Assembly (NCBI GenBank): GCA_030437565.1 | Contig: CP129291.1 | Location: forward strand, 2,852,001 to 2,916,000 | DNA: 64,000 bases | Direction of reading: 5' to 3' | Source: Terrilactibacillus sp. S3-3 | GTDB taxonomy: Bacteria > Bacillota > Bacilli > Bacillales > Sporolactobacillaceae | Part shown: positions 20,105-31,376 of the stretch, piece by piece | How the letters are laid out: each line of letters begins with the position of its first letter | How positions within the stretch are numbered: the first letter of the stretch is position 1 | Made by a program: the position numbers and the translations under genes | Notes under the pieces: generated by a model | Database searches by the model: none | The model's input: only the letters and a program-made list of their open reading frames with translations | Told to the model about the DNA's origin: nothing

Positions 20105-20984
20105 TCACGATTTCTCTGAAGCATGTTCGTACTGTTCCTTCTTTAACCCTGCGCCCCGCGCTTTGTTGCGGCAAGAGCACCTATCCGATTAGCGAAGCGG
20201 CAAGCATCCTCAAGCCGCTCGCCCTTTGCCAGCTGAACGCTCAGCGCGCCGCAGAATGCATCGCCGGCACCCGTCGTATCAACAGCTTCCACTTTTTCCC
20301 CCGGAATTATTTTCCGGATACCATCTTGAAAAATTGCACAGCCTCGCTCCCCCAGGGTGATGATCAGCTTTTCTTGCAAGTGCCGACGTTCCTCTTCTTT
20401 TAGAGAACCATATTCAACTTCATTTGGCGTGATGTAATCGACCATTCGCAGCAATTTATCCGGCAGCGGCAGCATCGGTGCCGGATCGAGAACAACCTTG
20501 ACGCCGTGTATCTTCGCCACCTCGGCCGCATGGATAACAACGCCCATCGGCACTTCGAGTTGCATGAGCACGACATCACTTTCAGCAATCACCGCTTCGG
20601 CTTCATCAATGTCGCTTTCGGTAAGTTTGTCGTTTGCCCCTTGAACAACAATGATCCGGTTGTCACCATCGGATAAAACAATCATCGCCGCACCTGTTCT
20701 TTCTTCCGGCAAGGCTTTAACATGGGTAACATTGACATGTTCTGCTTTTAACTGTTCCAGCAGTTGTTGGCCAAACAAGTCGCCGCCCACACAGCCGACC
20801 AAGTTTACGGAAGCCTGCAGGCGGGCGCTTGCCACCGCCTGATTAGCCCCCCTTGCCCCCGGGATTCATTTCAAACGTTTTTTCCAAACAAAGTTTCGCC
20901 GGGCTGCGTCAGCCGATCAGTTCGAACAACAAGATCCATGTTCAAACTGCCAATGACCGTTATCGTTGGTTGAATGGTCGTCAT
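20105..20984 (-). CDS. rbsK: Ribokinase, frameshifted
   Basis: ATG 20984 follows GGAGGA. The joined frames read TVIGSLNMDLVV, FEMNPGGKG, ANQAVASARL, then LVGCVGGDLFGQ and the PfkB C-terminal signature DTTGAGDAFCGAL with the catalytic Asp. RbsK phosphorylates ribose to ribose 5-phosphate with ATP. Frame changes lie near 20880 and at the G run near 20850; the last residues also shift near 20155, and the stop at 20105 is approximate. No ribose transporter adjoins it. Confidence 0.82.
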
Positions 20985-21057
20985 CGTATCGTCCTCCATC
21001 ACGTCATCTCATCAAAAATATTCCGTACCGAGCGCCGGCCTTCATCATCCGGCATCC

Positions 21058-22017
21058 TTAGACCGGGCTTGAAACAATTAAGTCGCAAACCCCGTCAATT
21101 GAAAACTGGTCGACAGTCGACGGCATAATCAAATGATCGCCTTTTTTTATTGGATAATGTTCGCTTTCGATCCGCAATTCGCCCCTGCCATCGATCACAC
21201 TCATTAAGAGAAACGGCCAATTTTTTTGAATCGTCTCCAAATGCCCGCGGATATCCCAGTGCGAAACGGTAAAATATTGTTCACGCAGTAATTCGGTAAA
21301 GACCGCCTCGGACTCATGCTTAACGTGATATGTTAAATCCGGATCGCGGTGAGGATACATTGTGACGTCCAGGGATTGTTTCAGATGCAGCTGACGTTTT
21401 TTGCCGTCCGCACCTTTGCGATCATAATCATAAACGCGATATGTGATATCCGAACTTTGCTGCGTTTCGAGAATCAGACTGCCGCCGCAAATCGCATGGA
21501 TCGTTCCGCTTGGTACAAAAAAAAAATCGCCCGGCTTGATTTTAACTCTACGCAGCAGCCGGCTCCAATCTCCCTCTGCCGCCCACTTTTGAAAGTTTGC
21601 ACGCGAACTGGCCCGGTGGCCGTACACAATCTCCGCTCCCGCTTCACAATCGATAATGTACCAGCATTCGGTTTTACCAAAAGGCTGATGCTCGTGCTTT
21701 CTCGCATAATCATCATCCGGATGCACCTGTACGGACAAGTCCGTCTTCGCGTCCAAGATTTTAGTCAGAAGCGGAAATTCATTGCTAGGGTAGTGATCAA
21801 AAAGTTCCCGGTGCGACGACCAGGCTTCAGCAAGAGTCAGTCCTTCAAGCGGCCCGTTCTTAATGACTGACGGGCCGTTCGGATGCGCCGAAATCCCCCA
21901 GCACTCGCCGGTCGTATCGGACGGTATCCGATAACTGAAACTCTCTCTTAATTTTGTTCCGCCCCAAATCCGCTCTTTAAAATCTGGTTTTAAAAAAAGC
22001 GGTATTCTATTTTTCAT
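21058..22017 (-). CDS. manA: Mannose-6-phosphate isomerase, class I
   Basis: Intact, 319 aa, Bacillus ManA/Pmi length. Zinc-site segments are SVQVHPDDDYA and KTECWYII; the active-site region is FVPSGTIHAI. It interconverts fructose 6-phosphate and mannose 6-phosphate in the cytosol. ATG 22017 is preferred over the in-frame extension upstream, since the family begins here with NRIPLFLKPDFKERIWGG. Downstream lies rbsK, 73 bp away. Confidence 0.92.
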   Translation of the reverse strand: MKNRIPLFLKPDFKERIWGGTKLRESFSYRIPSDTTGECWGISAHPNGPSVIKNGPLEGLTLAEAWSSHRELFDHYPSNEFPLLTKILDAKTDLSVQVHPDDDYARKHEHQPFGKTECWYIIDCEAGAEIVYGHRASSRANFQKWAAEGDWSRLLRRVKIKPGDFFFVPSGTIHAICGGSLILETQQSSDITYRVYDYDRKGADGKKRQLHLKQSLDVTMYPHRDPDLTYHVKHESEAVFTELLREQYFTVSHWDIRGHLETIQKNWPFLLMSVIDGRGELRIESEHYPIKKGDHLIMPSTVDQFSIDGVCDLIVSSPV

Positions 22018-22550
22018 AAAGGCCCCTCCCTCAGTCAAAACAAACCGCCATATTGCGTTTGTAACAGCGCCAGTCACCCGCGGCGCCGTCTTCTATCTAA
22101 GAGTCTATTAAAATTATAGCATGATGAATTTGGTCCAAAAAAAAAAAAATTAACTTTTTCTATTCTGAGCGTCCGGGTTTGCTTTTAAAAAATAAAAGCC
22201 GGTCGTTTGCTAAATTTATCTTTCCTATGTGACCGGACTTCAACCAAATGGGGCAACTTTGATTATAAATAGGGCGACTCTCACTCAAAATGGGGCGACC
22301 TCAACTCGAATGGAGGGCGAATCAAGTTTTGCAGATTGCTGCGTTCATTTAACTTGGCTTTCTCCTGCAGGCAGCAAAGTCGCCACTTCAATAGTCAGCC
22401 GTTTTTCCATGCAACATAAAATCCTCTCCAAGCAGCTCCTCAACCTTTTACGGGTAAGACCGTTCCAATGCTTGGCGGATGAATGACCCATTCGCTTCCC
22501 ACACCCGTTTTCTCCCTAAGCACTGTAAAAAAGCAAAGCTCATTTTTTTA
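22018..22550. repeat. Intergenic with a short degenerate repeat at about 22233-22320
   Basis: Three to four loose copies of an AAATGGGGCGAC-(T)CAAC motif at 20-25 bp spacing occupy 22233-22320. The motif recalls the GAAAATGGAGCG part of the large array at 34091-34785. The open frame over it looks like low-complexity read-through. The rest holds no gene. Confidence 0.45.
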
Positions 22551-22551
22551 C

Positions 22552-22611
22552 AAATTGTTTAATAGCGGAATATTCGATTAGAGCGATACTATATATAATT
22601 TGAAACAATTT
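22552..22611 (+). promoter_or_regulatory. Putative promoter and inverted repeat before the aminotransferase gene
   Basis: AAATTGTTT (22552-22560) and AAACAATTT (22603-22611) form a 9-bp inverted repeat around a TATAAT box (22594-22599). The -35 is weak. Confidence 0.4.
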
Positions 22612-22650
22612 AAAGAATATTAGAAACTTGTTAACGAGGAGTGTTCGCAA

Positions 22651-24020
22651 ATGGAAAAAAAAATGTCTTCTGCCGACACAAAATCATTATTGGAACTTGA
22701 TCGCGGCAATCTCTGGCACCATGTAATGCCTTACAGCAAAGATGCCGACCCGATGATTGCCGACCACGCTGAAGGAGCCTGGATCACGGATCGGAGTGGG
22801 AAAAAATACCTTGACGGCGTGTCCGGCCTGTGGTGTGTCAACGTTGGTTACGGACGGGAAGCACTCGCTGGCGCCGCCTATGAACAGCTCAAGAAACTGG
22901 CCTATTATCCGCTGACGAAAGCCACGAGCCGGCGATCCTGCTCGCCGCCAAATTGAATGAATGGCTCGGCGGCGGCTACAAGATTTTCTTTTCAAACAGC
23001 GGCTCGGATGCCAACGAAGTGGCGTTCAAAATCGCCCGCCAATATCACGAACAGAACGGGGAAGGCGGCCGCTATAAATTTATTTCCCGTTACCGCGCCT
23101 ACCACGGCGCCTCGCTCGGCGCCCTCTCGGCTACCGGCCAGTCGCAGAGAAAATATAAATATGAACCGCTGACCGGCGGTTTTCTGCACGTCGCCCCGCC
23201 GGACAGCTATCGCCGGCCCGAGGGCCAGTCCGTTGAAGCATTCAATCTGCAATGCGCATTGGAGATTGAGAAAACGATCATTTGGGAAGGAAAGGAAACC
23301 ATCGCCGGCGTGATTATGGAACCGCTGATCACCGGCGGCGGAATCATTGTGCCCCATCCTGTCTATCTGAAAAAGGTGGCAGACATTTGCCGGAAACATG
23401 GTGTTCTGCTGCTGATTATGACGACGAGGTCGTTTGCGGTTTCGGACGCACAGGCAAAAATTTTGGTTTTCAGCACGACGGCATTCAGCCGGATATTGTC
23501 ACGATGGCTAAAGGCATCACAAGCGGTTATTTGCCGCTGTCCGCCACCGCCGTCCGCCAGGAAATTTTTGATAAGTTTCAAGGAACCGGCGCATACGATC
23601 ATTTCCGCCATGTCAACACATTCGGCGGCCATCCCGCTTCCTGTGCGGTTGCTCTGAAAAACCTTGAAATTATGGAAGAAGAACAACTCGTCGAACGAGC
23701 GCGAGTGATGGGCGCTAAGCTGCTTGCTTCCCTTTCCGAACTGAAAGAACATCCGAAAGTCGGCGATGTTCGCGGCAAAGGGCTGATCATGGGAATCGAA
23801 CTCGTCGAAGACAAACGATCCAAAACACCCGCCCCGCTTTCCTTGTTAAAAAAAATCGTCGGCTACTGCGCGGACAATGGGGTGATCATCGGCAAAAACG
23901 GCGATACCGTTGCCGGATTCAAACAACATTCTTATTCTCGCCCCGCCGCTGTCGGCGACGGAGGAAGATTTTGCTTTACTCGCCAATACGTTGAAAAAAG
24001 CGATTTTCCACTGCGCGTAG
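22651..24020 (+). CDS. Class III omega-amino acid (beta-alanine type):pyruvate aminotransferase, frameshifted
   Basis: The joined frames give about 455 aa. Landmarks: WVTDRSGKKYLDG-like N-terminus, SNSGSDANEVAFKIARQYH, AYHGASLGALSATG, DEVVCGFGRTGKNFGFQHDGIQPD, and the PLP-binding Lys in MAKGITSGYLP. The family transfers the amino group of beta-alanine, taurine or similar omega-amino acids to pyruvate. Frame changes lie near 22925, 23415 and 23925; the true end is TAG 24018-24020. Convergent with pucH and adjoining the purine cluster, it could use beta-alanine from pyrimidine breakdown. That link is inferred. Confidence 0.85.
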
Positions 24021-24029
24021 AGTCTGCAT

Positions 24030-24077
24030 AAAAGCCGCGCCGGCTTCCGGATAGGATCTGGAAGCCAGCGCGGCTTT
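24030..24077. terminator. Bidirectional terminator between aminotransferase and pucH
   Basis: AAAAGCCGCGC (24030-24040) pairs with GCGCGGCTTTT (24067-24077), with an inner CTTCC/GGAAG stem, in a convergent gap. Confidence 0.85.
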
Positions 24078-24093
24078 TTCATAGGTCGAAACA

Positions 24094-25472
24094 TCATGCC
24101 TCACTGTGCAAAGCCGGCCGTGCCGCCGGCGTGAGCCAGTGCCCCTTCACATCATCATTGATTGACTGTTCGGATGAAAACACGATCCGGCCGCGGCTGA
24201 TTGTTTCTATTACCCGGCATGGAAACGTGTGATGGACATAAAGGCTGAACCGTTTTTTTTTTGATAGAGATCCTCTTTCTCAATCGTCTTTGAATCATGA
24301 AAGTCGACAATCGCCAAATCGGCATCTTTTCCGATTTCAATCGCCCCTTTGCCGGCAAGGCCGAAGCGTTCGGCGGGCGCTTTCGCCGTCCATTCGGCCA
24401 CCTTCTTCAGCGGCACATGATGCGCCAGAGCCAGCCAGTTCGATCACGCTCATCAGTGAGAACTGGCCTCCGCTGATCCCGCCCCATACTTTAAACATAT
24501 TGTCATTCACCTTGTCCTTCCACTCGCATGGCGAATGGTCGGAAGAAATCATGTCGATGCTGCCGTCAATCAACCGGCCGACGACCCCGCGCTGTTCTTC
24601 TTTCGAGCGCAGCGGCGGCGCACATTTGGCGACCGCGCCAAGTTTACGGAAATCATCATGGTTATACAGCAAATAATGCGGACATGTTTCAAGCGACACG
24701 TCCAGCCCCTTTCTTTTCGCCGCTTGAATGACGTCAACCGCCCGGGCCGAACTGATGTGGACAAAATGCAGGCGGCATCCAGTTATCTCAGAATACAGAA
24801 TCGCTCGTGAGACGGCTTCCACTTCCGCTTGAACCGGCCGTGACACTGCATAATCATCGATCCCGATCAATCCCCCGGCTTCTTTTTTCTGCTGCAAAAA
24901 GGTGACGATCGGCGCGCTTTCGAGTGAAGCGCGAGGATGCCGCCCAGTTCGGCTATTTTTTCCATCCCCGCTAAGAGCGTCTCATCATCGACCGACTCAA
25001 ATTCCGGATTACCCGACGGCGATAAAAAAGCTTTGAAACCCATCACGCCGGAATCGGACAGTTCTTCGAGATCATCCAGATGTCCCGGCACGAGCCCGCC
25101 CCATAAACCAAAATCAATATGCGATTTCGCTTCCCCGATACTCGCCTTGTCCAGCAAAGCCTGCTTTGTCACGGTTGACGGGATGCCGTTCAGCGGCATG
25201 TCAAAAAACGTCGTGCATCCGCCTGCCGCCAGCATGGACGAGCCGGTATGAAAGCCTTCCCAATACTCGCGGCCGGGCTCATCAAAATGCACATGGACAT
25301 CCACCATGCCTGGAAAAATGGTTTTTCCTTCCGCATCCAACTCTTCTTTGGCGCTTCCTTCCAGCTCGGCGCCGATCGCCGCAATCTTGCCGTCTTTGAT
25401 GCCCAGATCCATTTTTTTAACACCTGTCTCAAGAACCGTATCGCCGTTTCTAATGAATAGATCATAATGCAT
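24094..25472 (-). CDS. pucH: Allantoinase, frameshifted
   Basis: The joined frames give about 455 aa of a dihydroorotase-like amidohydrolase: MVDVHVHFDEPGR (metal-binding HxH), GFKAFLSPSG (the Lys that is carbamylated), HSKA near the third ligand, HFVHISSA, and the DHSPCEWKDK metal Asp. It opens allantoin to allantoate. Start ATG 25472 is chosen over GTG 25481. Frame changes lie near 24890, 24425 and at a T-run near 24250-24258; the stop is 24094. It follows pucG at a 57-bp gap. Confidence 0.88.
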
Positions 25473-25529
25473 CTTTTTCACCCGCTTTTATTAGAAATTT
25501 TTTCTGTTTCAGCAGAACAGTCTCGCCTA

Positions 25530-26776
25530 TTAATCCGCTATGGCCGCTGCGGCTCTGTCATAGCTGTCGAGCGCCGCCTGCAGGCCATCGCCGCGGTTCA
25601 CGGACACGCCGCAGCGAATGAGCGCCGCCTCAAGCCCGGCGAGCACAAACAGGACATTTTCTTTTCTGCAGCTGTAGCCCATCGTGCCGATCCGCCATAT
25701 CTTGCCTTGCAGCGGACCAAAGGATCCGGCGATTTCCACGCCAAATTGATTGAGAAGCAGCGCGCGCACGGCATCGGCATCCGCCCCATCCGGTACGCGG
25801 ACACATGTCACGGTCGGCATTTTGCAGCTTCTGTCGCCATAGAGTTCAAGGCCCATGGCCTCAATGCCGGCCACCAGCGCTTTTTCATGGAGGCGGTGGC
25901 GGGCGAAGCGGTTTTCCACCCTTCCTCAAGGACAAGCCGCAGCCCTTCCCTCAGCGCATAGATCATGGATGTCGCTTCGGTATGGTGGTTCAGCCGCCGA
26001 TCGCTCCAGTAATCTTGCAGTTGGCTCAAATCAAGATAGTTGCTTGTAATCGGAACGTGACCGGCCTCAGGGGCCCGATCAGCCGCCGTCCGAATGCCCT
26101 GCTCTATTTTTTTTTCGCGCCAAAATGACTTTTTCAGCTCGATTATTATAGGTGATCGGCGCGATCCCGGGCGGCACGGACAGGCATTTTTGTGCGCCGC
26201 CGATCACGGCGTCCAAACACCAGTCATCTGTCCGTACATCGGTGCCGCCGATTGTGGCAACGGCATCGACAACCAGCAGGACATCCATCTCCCGGCAGGC
26301 ACGGCCGATCGCTTCAAGCGGCTGCATGCAGCCTGTGGATGTTTCTCCGTGCACAAGTGCGACCACTTTCGGCCTCACACGTTTGATTTCATCAATCACG
26401 TCTTCAGGATCAAAGACCTCGCCCACGGACATTCCATCGTATGGATGTCCGCCCCGTATCGCCGGCAAATTTCCACAAACAGATGGCCGAATCTGCCAAA
26501 AATCGGGACCAAAACCTTATCTCCCGGTTCAATTAAACTGGCGATCACAGCCTCGCTGCCAGCGCGCGATGTCCCGTCGATCGGGTAGGCCCAACGATTT
26601 TTCGTCCGATAGATGGAGCGGATCAGCGCCATCACTTCATTCATGATGTCTGTAAATGCCGGATCAAATTGGCCCAGAATCGGCATCGACATCGCCCTTA
26701 GAACGCGCGGATCGACCTCCACCGGCCCTGGTGTCATAATCGTGCGCAGCGGTACGGATAATGCTTTCGCTGTCAT
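25530..26776 (-). CDS. pucG: (S)-ureidoglycine-glyoxylate aminotransferase, frameshifted
   Basis: Class V aminotransferase of about 415 aa: TPGPVEVDPRVLRAMS, GTSRAGSEAVIASL, VHGETSTG, DAVATIGGTDVRTDDW, and the PLP Lys in GGAQKCLSVPPG. The C-terminus has GPLQGKIWRIGTMGYS. PucG moves the amino group of ureidoglycine to glyoxylate, giving oxalurate and glycine. Frame changes lie near 26450, 26095 (T-run) and 25920. ATG 26776 follows GGAG. Confidence 0.88.
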
Positions 26777-26857
26777 CTTTTTCTCCTCTTTTCTATGCTT
26801 TCTGCCGGTTTTGACGCAAAAACGGAATGAAACCGGCCGATCTTTCCCCGCCCCATT

Positions 26858-28103
26858 CTATTCATAAGCAAGCTTGTGAAGCAGCGCCATCAATACCCGT
26901 ACACCGGCCTCCAAACTTCGGCTCTTGTAAACTCTTTCGGCGAGTGGCTGATTCCGCCATGGCTGGGTACAAAAATAAGCGATGTCGGGCAGTACACCCC
27001 GAAAACTTGCGAATCATGCCCGGCGCCGCTGACCATGGATTCAAATGAAAACACCCGTTTCTTGCGCCGCCTCGAGTGCCAGCGCTGTCAGTTTTTCATC
27101 CATTTTTACCGGCGGGACGTCCATCCATTTGTTTGCTTTAACCTGGATCCGCTCGCGCTCCGCAACTCGGTTAAAGTAATCTAAAATTTCAGAACAAAAT
27201 ATCTCCAGCACCGCTTGTTCATGATGTCTGATATCTAATGTAAAACGCGCTTCGCCGGCGATCACATTCGCCACATTGGGTTTTGCCTCGATATGGCCGG
27301 CCGTCGCTACCAAACCGGACTGTCCATTTTTGGCAGCCTGAGTGACATACGCAATCATTTTTGCCGCGGCGCCCAAAGCATCTTTGCGCAGCTCCATCGG
27401 CGTCGTGCCGGCATGTTTGCTTTCGCCGGTAATATCGATCGTGTAGCGCCTTTGGCCGACAATGTGGCTGACAATGCCCGCCTGCTTTTTCTTTCTTTCA
27501 AGCGTCAAACCTTGTTCAATGTGCATTTCGACAAAGCAGGCAATATCTTGGCGCCTCGGCGGCGGATACTTCCCCTGTCCAAAACCGGCCCCCATGCATC
27601 GCGTCAATAAATGATGTGCCCGCCGAATCTGCAAGTAGCCGAATATCTTTAAAATGGTACTTTCCGGTGACGCTGCCCGATCCCCAGAATGCGAGCGGAA
27701 AGCGGCTGCCCTCCTCCTCGCACAGTGCGGCGACTTCTATCGTCTGCTTAGGAGGCCCGTACAGGTACTGCAATCGTTTTGTCGCAATAAGACCGGCGAT
27801 GACGCCGAATGCCCCGTCGTATTTTCCGCCGCTCACAACCGTGTCAATATGGGAACCGGTCAAAATCACTTGATTCTGTTCTTCCGTCCCCTTCAAGCGG
27901 CCGTACAGGTTGCCGACGTCGTCAAAATAGGCGGAGAACCCCATGTCTTTCATCTTTTCTTTCAACGCCCGCTGCGCAAGGACCCAAGAGGGTTGATACA
28001 GCAAACGAGTGACACCCTCATTTTCCGTACGGCCAAATGAGGAGAGCCATTCGATCATTTCTTCGACTTCCTCTTTCATCGTTAGCTGCGATCTGGCATT
28101 CAT
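26858..28103 (-). CDS. pucF: Allantoate amidohydrolase, frameshifted
   Basis: M20-family hydrolase of about 410 aa: GSHIDTVVSGGKYDGAFGV metal site, ALCEEEGSRFPLAFWGSGSV with the catalytic Glu pair, EMHIEQGLTLE, and ESKHAGTTPM. The C-terminus SMVSGAGHDSQVF and FVPSHGGISHSPKEFT holds the last ligands. It cuts allantoate to ureidoglycine, ammonia and carbon dioxide. Start ATG 28103 with AAGGAA upstream. Frame changes lie near 27550, 27040 and 26900. Confidence 0.88.
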
Positions 28104-28262
28104 GTGCACCCGTTCCTTCTTCCTTTGTCAACTGATCTATCATTCATTGATAAGATTGTATTTATTTTAACAAAATCAGGAATGGATACCATCGGCGATC
28201 CTACTAAAAATCATTCATTCATTTAATTAGTCAATATAACCAATAGCAAAGCCGCGGTATTG

Positions 28263-29905
28263 TCACTGCTGCGGGCCAAATAATTCATCCAGCAGCGGCT
28301 TTAATCTAAGCGCAAATCGAAGCCGAAATGTCGTATCCGGATCCTTCAAATCCTGGCCCAGTAATTTTTCACATTTTTCGATCCGGTAAATGACCGTATT
28401 GCGGTGCACGTAGAGCCGTTTCGCCGTTTCGGAAATCTGGCAATGCGTCTCAAGATAGACAAATAGTGTATGCAGCAGCACATGATCCTCGTCTTGGTGC
28501 GGATCGGCCAGCTGCTGCAGCGAATCGATATAAAGCTCCTTCAGATCATCGATCGGCACCATGCGCAAAACCTCCATAATGTCTTTCGCCTGGTACGTCT
28601 GAATAAAGGCCGGATGCCCGGTGCGCTGCCCCGTCTGCAGCGCATCCGTCCCCTCCTTGTATGCGGCCGGAACATCGAGGAGACGGCGGCTGACATTGCT
28701 GATGCCAAAAGATATCGTACGTGAAAACAGCCGCTCCACGTCTTGCTGTATCTTTCGTAAATGCTGCCTAATCACCGATTGAATACGCTCCCACGGTCCG
28801 CCCATCTCGAGGAGTATCGCACAAAAATTACCTTTGACGAAGAAGTGGGCAGGCAGCGGAAGACCCGCCATCTCCCCCTCCAAGCATTCATACACGCGAT
28901 TTGTTTCCATCTGATAAGTAGTAAAAAACTCATTTTTTTTTTCGCTCATGTCCAGCTTGCCGACAATACATAGATACTCCTGCTTATTTTTCAATCCAAA
29001 TTCTCTGGCCCGATTAATCGTTTCTTTTTCTGATGAAAAAGCCTCGGTAATAAGATTCGTAAAAAATTCATTGCGGACTTTTCGCTCGTTTTGCTTCAGT
29101 GCCTCTTCCTTCATTAATTCAAATGCCAGAACGTTGGTCGCCTGCTCAATCGTCAGAATCAGCAGCCGGTCAGAAAATGGCACCTCTCCGCCAACCACTA
29201 GAAAACAGCGTTTTTTCCCATATGTATAAACCGGAAAAATGGAAAACGTACGATGGTTCTCGAGCAAAGTGAGCGAGGAGTAAATGGTCTTCGGCAGGAA
29301 AAACGGGTCTTCGAGCATGGAAAGGCCGTCCGCCGCTTTCAGCACGTCTGAATGAAGCGGCGCTGAAGCGATCGGTTTAAAGTAAGGATCAAGCAGCAGC
29401 ACCGGACATTGATGAGATTAGACAGGCTTTCCAAAAGTTTGTCCGTCCCTTTTCCGCTCATGATGTGATCGGTAAATTCCTGGTGTGTGTCGATGGCAAA
29501 TCGCAGTTCCTTCGTCCGAATATCAAGAATATGACTCAACGTCTGGTTCACGATCTCCACGAGCGAGATGCTGTTGGGAATGTCAATAAGCGGAAAGGCC
29601 AGCTTGTCTGCCAAATCAGTGACTTCCGACGGGATGCCGTCCAAAAAGCGGCGCGTTTTGACACCAAGCGCCGCACAGCCAAGCTCGGCCATTTGTTTCA
29701 CTAACTGAACAAAAAAAGGCGTATCTCCCCGGAGATGATACCCCGATGTCACAAGCAAATCGTTCTGCTTTAAAAAATCAATAATATCCGGGGCATCCAT
29801 CATATTGATATTTTGAATCTCTCTGTTGATGCCTCTTCGGCCGGCAATCACTTTAAATCCCGCAAAAGCCGGAATGTCGAAGAGATCGGCTACAGTCATC
29901 GCCAT
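28263..29905 (-). CDS. pucR: Purine catabolism regulator PucR, frameshifted
   Basis: About 545 aa with the N-terminal PucR domain (MTVADLFDIPAFAGFKVIAGRRGINREIQNINMMDAPDI), a GGDEF-like central part and a C-terminal PucR HTH (LHTLFVYLETHCQISETAKRLYVHRNTVIYRIEKCEKLLG). It activates purine genes in Bacillus. The frame shifts near 29400. ATG 29905 follows AGGTG. It lies upstream of pucF and is divergent from the OHCU decarboxylase/pucM genes, with a PucR box between. Confidence 0.9.
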
Positions 29906-30036
29906 AAGCTGCACCTCTGTAGAAGCTTTTTATTCAATATTACAACGGTTTTTATAATAAAGTTTCTATTCTTAATTTTACGATGGCCATTGTCATATGT
30001 ACAGCTTGTCCCTTTTTTTCTAATCATTTGTTCGAT

Positions 30037-30049
30037 TTAACCAATGACA
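30037..30049. promoter_or_regulatory. Candidate PucR box
   Basis: TTAACCAATGACA is the reverse complement of TGTCATTGGTTAA, matching 12 of 13 positions of the PucR box WWWCNTTGGTTAA. It lies in the divergent gap, 132 bp from pucR and 154 bp from the OHCU decarboxylase start. Confidence 0.65.
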
Positions 30050-30202
30050 TTTGCCGCTCCTTAGCTTATGATCTGATTAAACATGACTTAGGATGTAACA
30101 AAAGATTCCGTTCGCTCGCTTAAAAATTTAGCCGCGCTGGTCGCCGAACAGCTCTGCCGGCAAATTTACTTTTTCACTTTATCTTTAAAAGGAGGGATGG
30201 CG

Positions 30203-30699
30203 ATGATTCGGCTGGAAGACTTGAATAATGCTGCGTACACTCAGTTCGTGGCCCATCTTGAAGGCATTTTTGAACATTCACCGTGGATAGCGGAAAAAAG
30301 CGGCGGCAAAGCGGCCATTTTCTTCCCTTGATGATCTGTTTCAGACGATGACAGGAATTGTCAAGGAGGCATCCGAAAAAGAAAAGATGGCTTTGATTCA
30401 ATCCCACCCCCTTGGGAACAAAGAAAAAGATGGCCGGCGAGTCGCAAAACGAGCAAGCGCAGGCAGGGGTCAGCAGACTTTCGGGTGATGAATCCGCTCG
30501 GCTTGACGCACTGAACCGGTGCTATGAAACGGCTTTCGGCTTTCCATTCATCATGGCGGTACGCGGAAAAACGAAAAATGATATTCTTGAGGAAATAAAG
30601 ATACGCCTTCAGCAGACGAAAAGCGCGGAATTTGAACGGGCTTTGGAGGAAATATATAAAATTGCCAAGTTCCGTTTGGAAGAAAAAGTAAGCCCGTAA
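30203..30699 (+). CDS. 2-oxo-4-hydroxy-4-carboxy-5-ureidoimidazoline (OHCU) decarboxylase, frameshifted
   Basis: AAAGGAGGG (30187-30195) fits ATG 30203 better than ATG 30197. The protein of about 165 aa has HLEGIFEHSPWIAE near the N-terminus and the SHP catalytic segment, then ESARLDALNRCYETAFGFPFIMAVRGK and a C-terminal helix. OHCU decarboxylase yields S-allantoin. In B. subtilis this domain is fused to urate oxidase in PucL; here it stands alone and ends before pucM. Frame changes lie near 30325 and 30415. Confidence 0.85.
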
Positions 30700-30740
30700 A
30701 ATCAATAACGATCAAATAAAAAATACGCGAAGGTGGTCAC

Positions 30741-31095
30741 ATGGGACAGTTAACCACTCATATTCTCGATCTGACGCAAGGAAAACCGGCGGCAAATGTT
30801 CGCGTCGATGTCTGTCTGCTATCGGACTCATCGGTGAGAGAGCTGAAATCGGCGGCGACAAACGGCGACGGGCGCCTCGATGCTCCGCTGCTTTCTCCGG
30901 AAGAAATGCGGCGGGGGAACCTATGAACTGTTATTCCACATCGGCGATTATTTTCGCCGCTGCAACGTGCCGCAAAGCCGCCCCCCTTTTCTCGATATTG
31001 TCGCCATTCGTTTCAATATATCCGAAAGCGGTGAAAACTACCATGTTCCGCTGCTTATTTCTCCGTGGGGCTATCAAGTTTATCGCGGCAGCTGA
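30741..31095 (+). CDS. pucM: 5-hydroxyisourate hydrolase, frameshifted
   Basis: Transthyretin-like protein of about 118 aa: [21 protein letters not shown] at the N-terminus, [27 protein letters not shown] with the diagnostic C-terminal YRGS. It hydrolyses 5-hydroxyisourate to OHCU. The frame shifts at the GGGG run near 30912-30916. It follows the OHCU decarboxylase by 41 bp, so both steps after urate oxidation are co-transcribed. Confidence 0.88.
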
Positions 31096-31376
31096 CTGAA
31101 TAGCACTGCCGTGCGTCTCCTATCATTTTGCAGGCTTGTTCTCATCTTACCGCCATCCCCTGATCACGGGTCATGAGGCCTGGCACGATGATTTGATGGT
31201 TAACGGCAATTATTAAAACTCCTTCAGCTATTATCCTTATTTGCAGATATTTGGAGACTCTCTGTTTCTAAATACCCTTTTTACACTTTCAAAACACAAA
31301 CAACTCATCAGTTCATGGTATAGTAAAAGCAGCAAACCGGACACTATGATAACAAAAAAGCGGGGGCTGTCGAAAA

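Noticed and set aside
22229..22486. 85-codon open frame with NGATL/NGATS repeats
   Set aside because: Runs over a short degenerate DNA repeat; no SD site and unlikely composition.
26087..26646. 164-codon open frames on the plus strand opposite pucG
   Set aside because: Shadows of the high-GC third-position pattern of pucG; no independent support.
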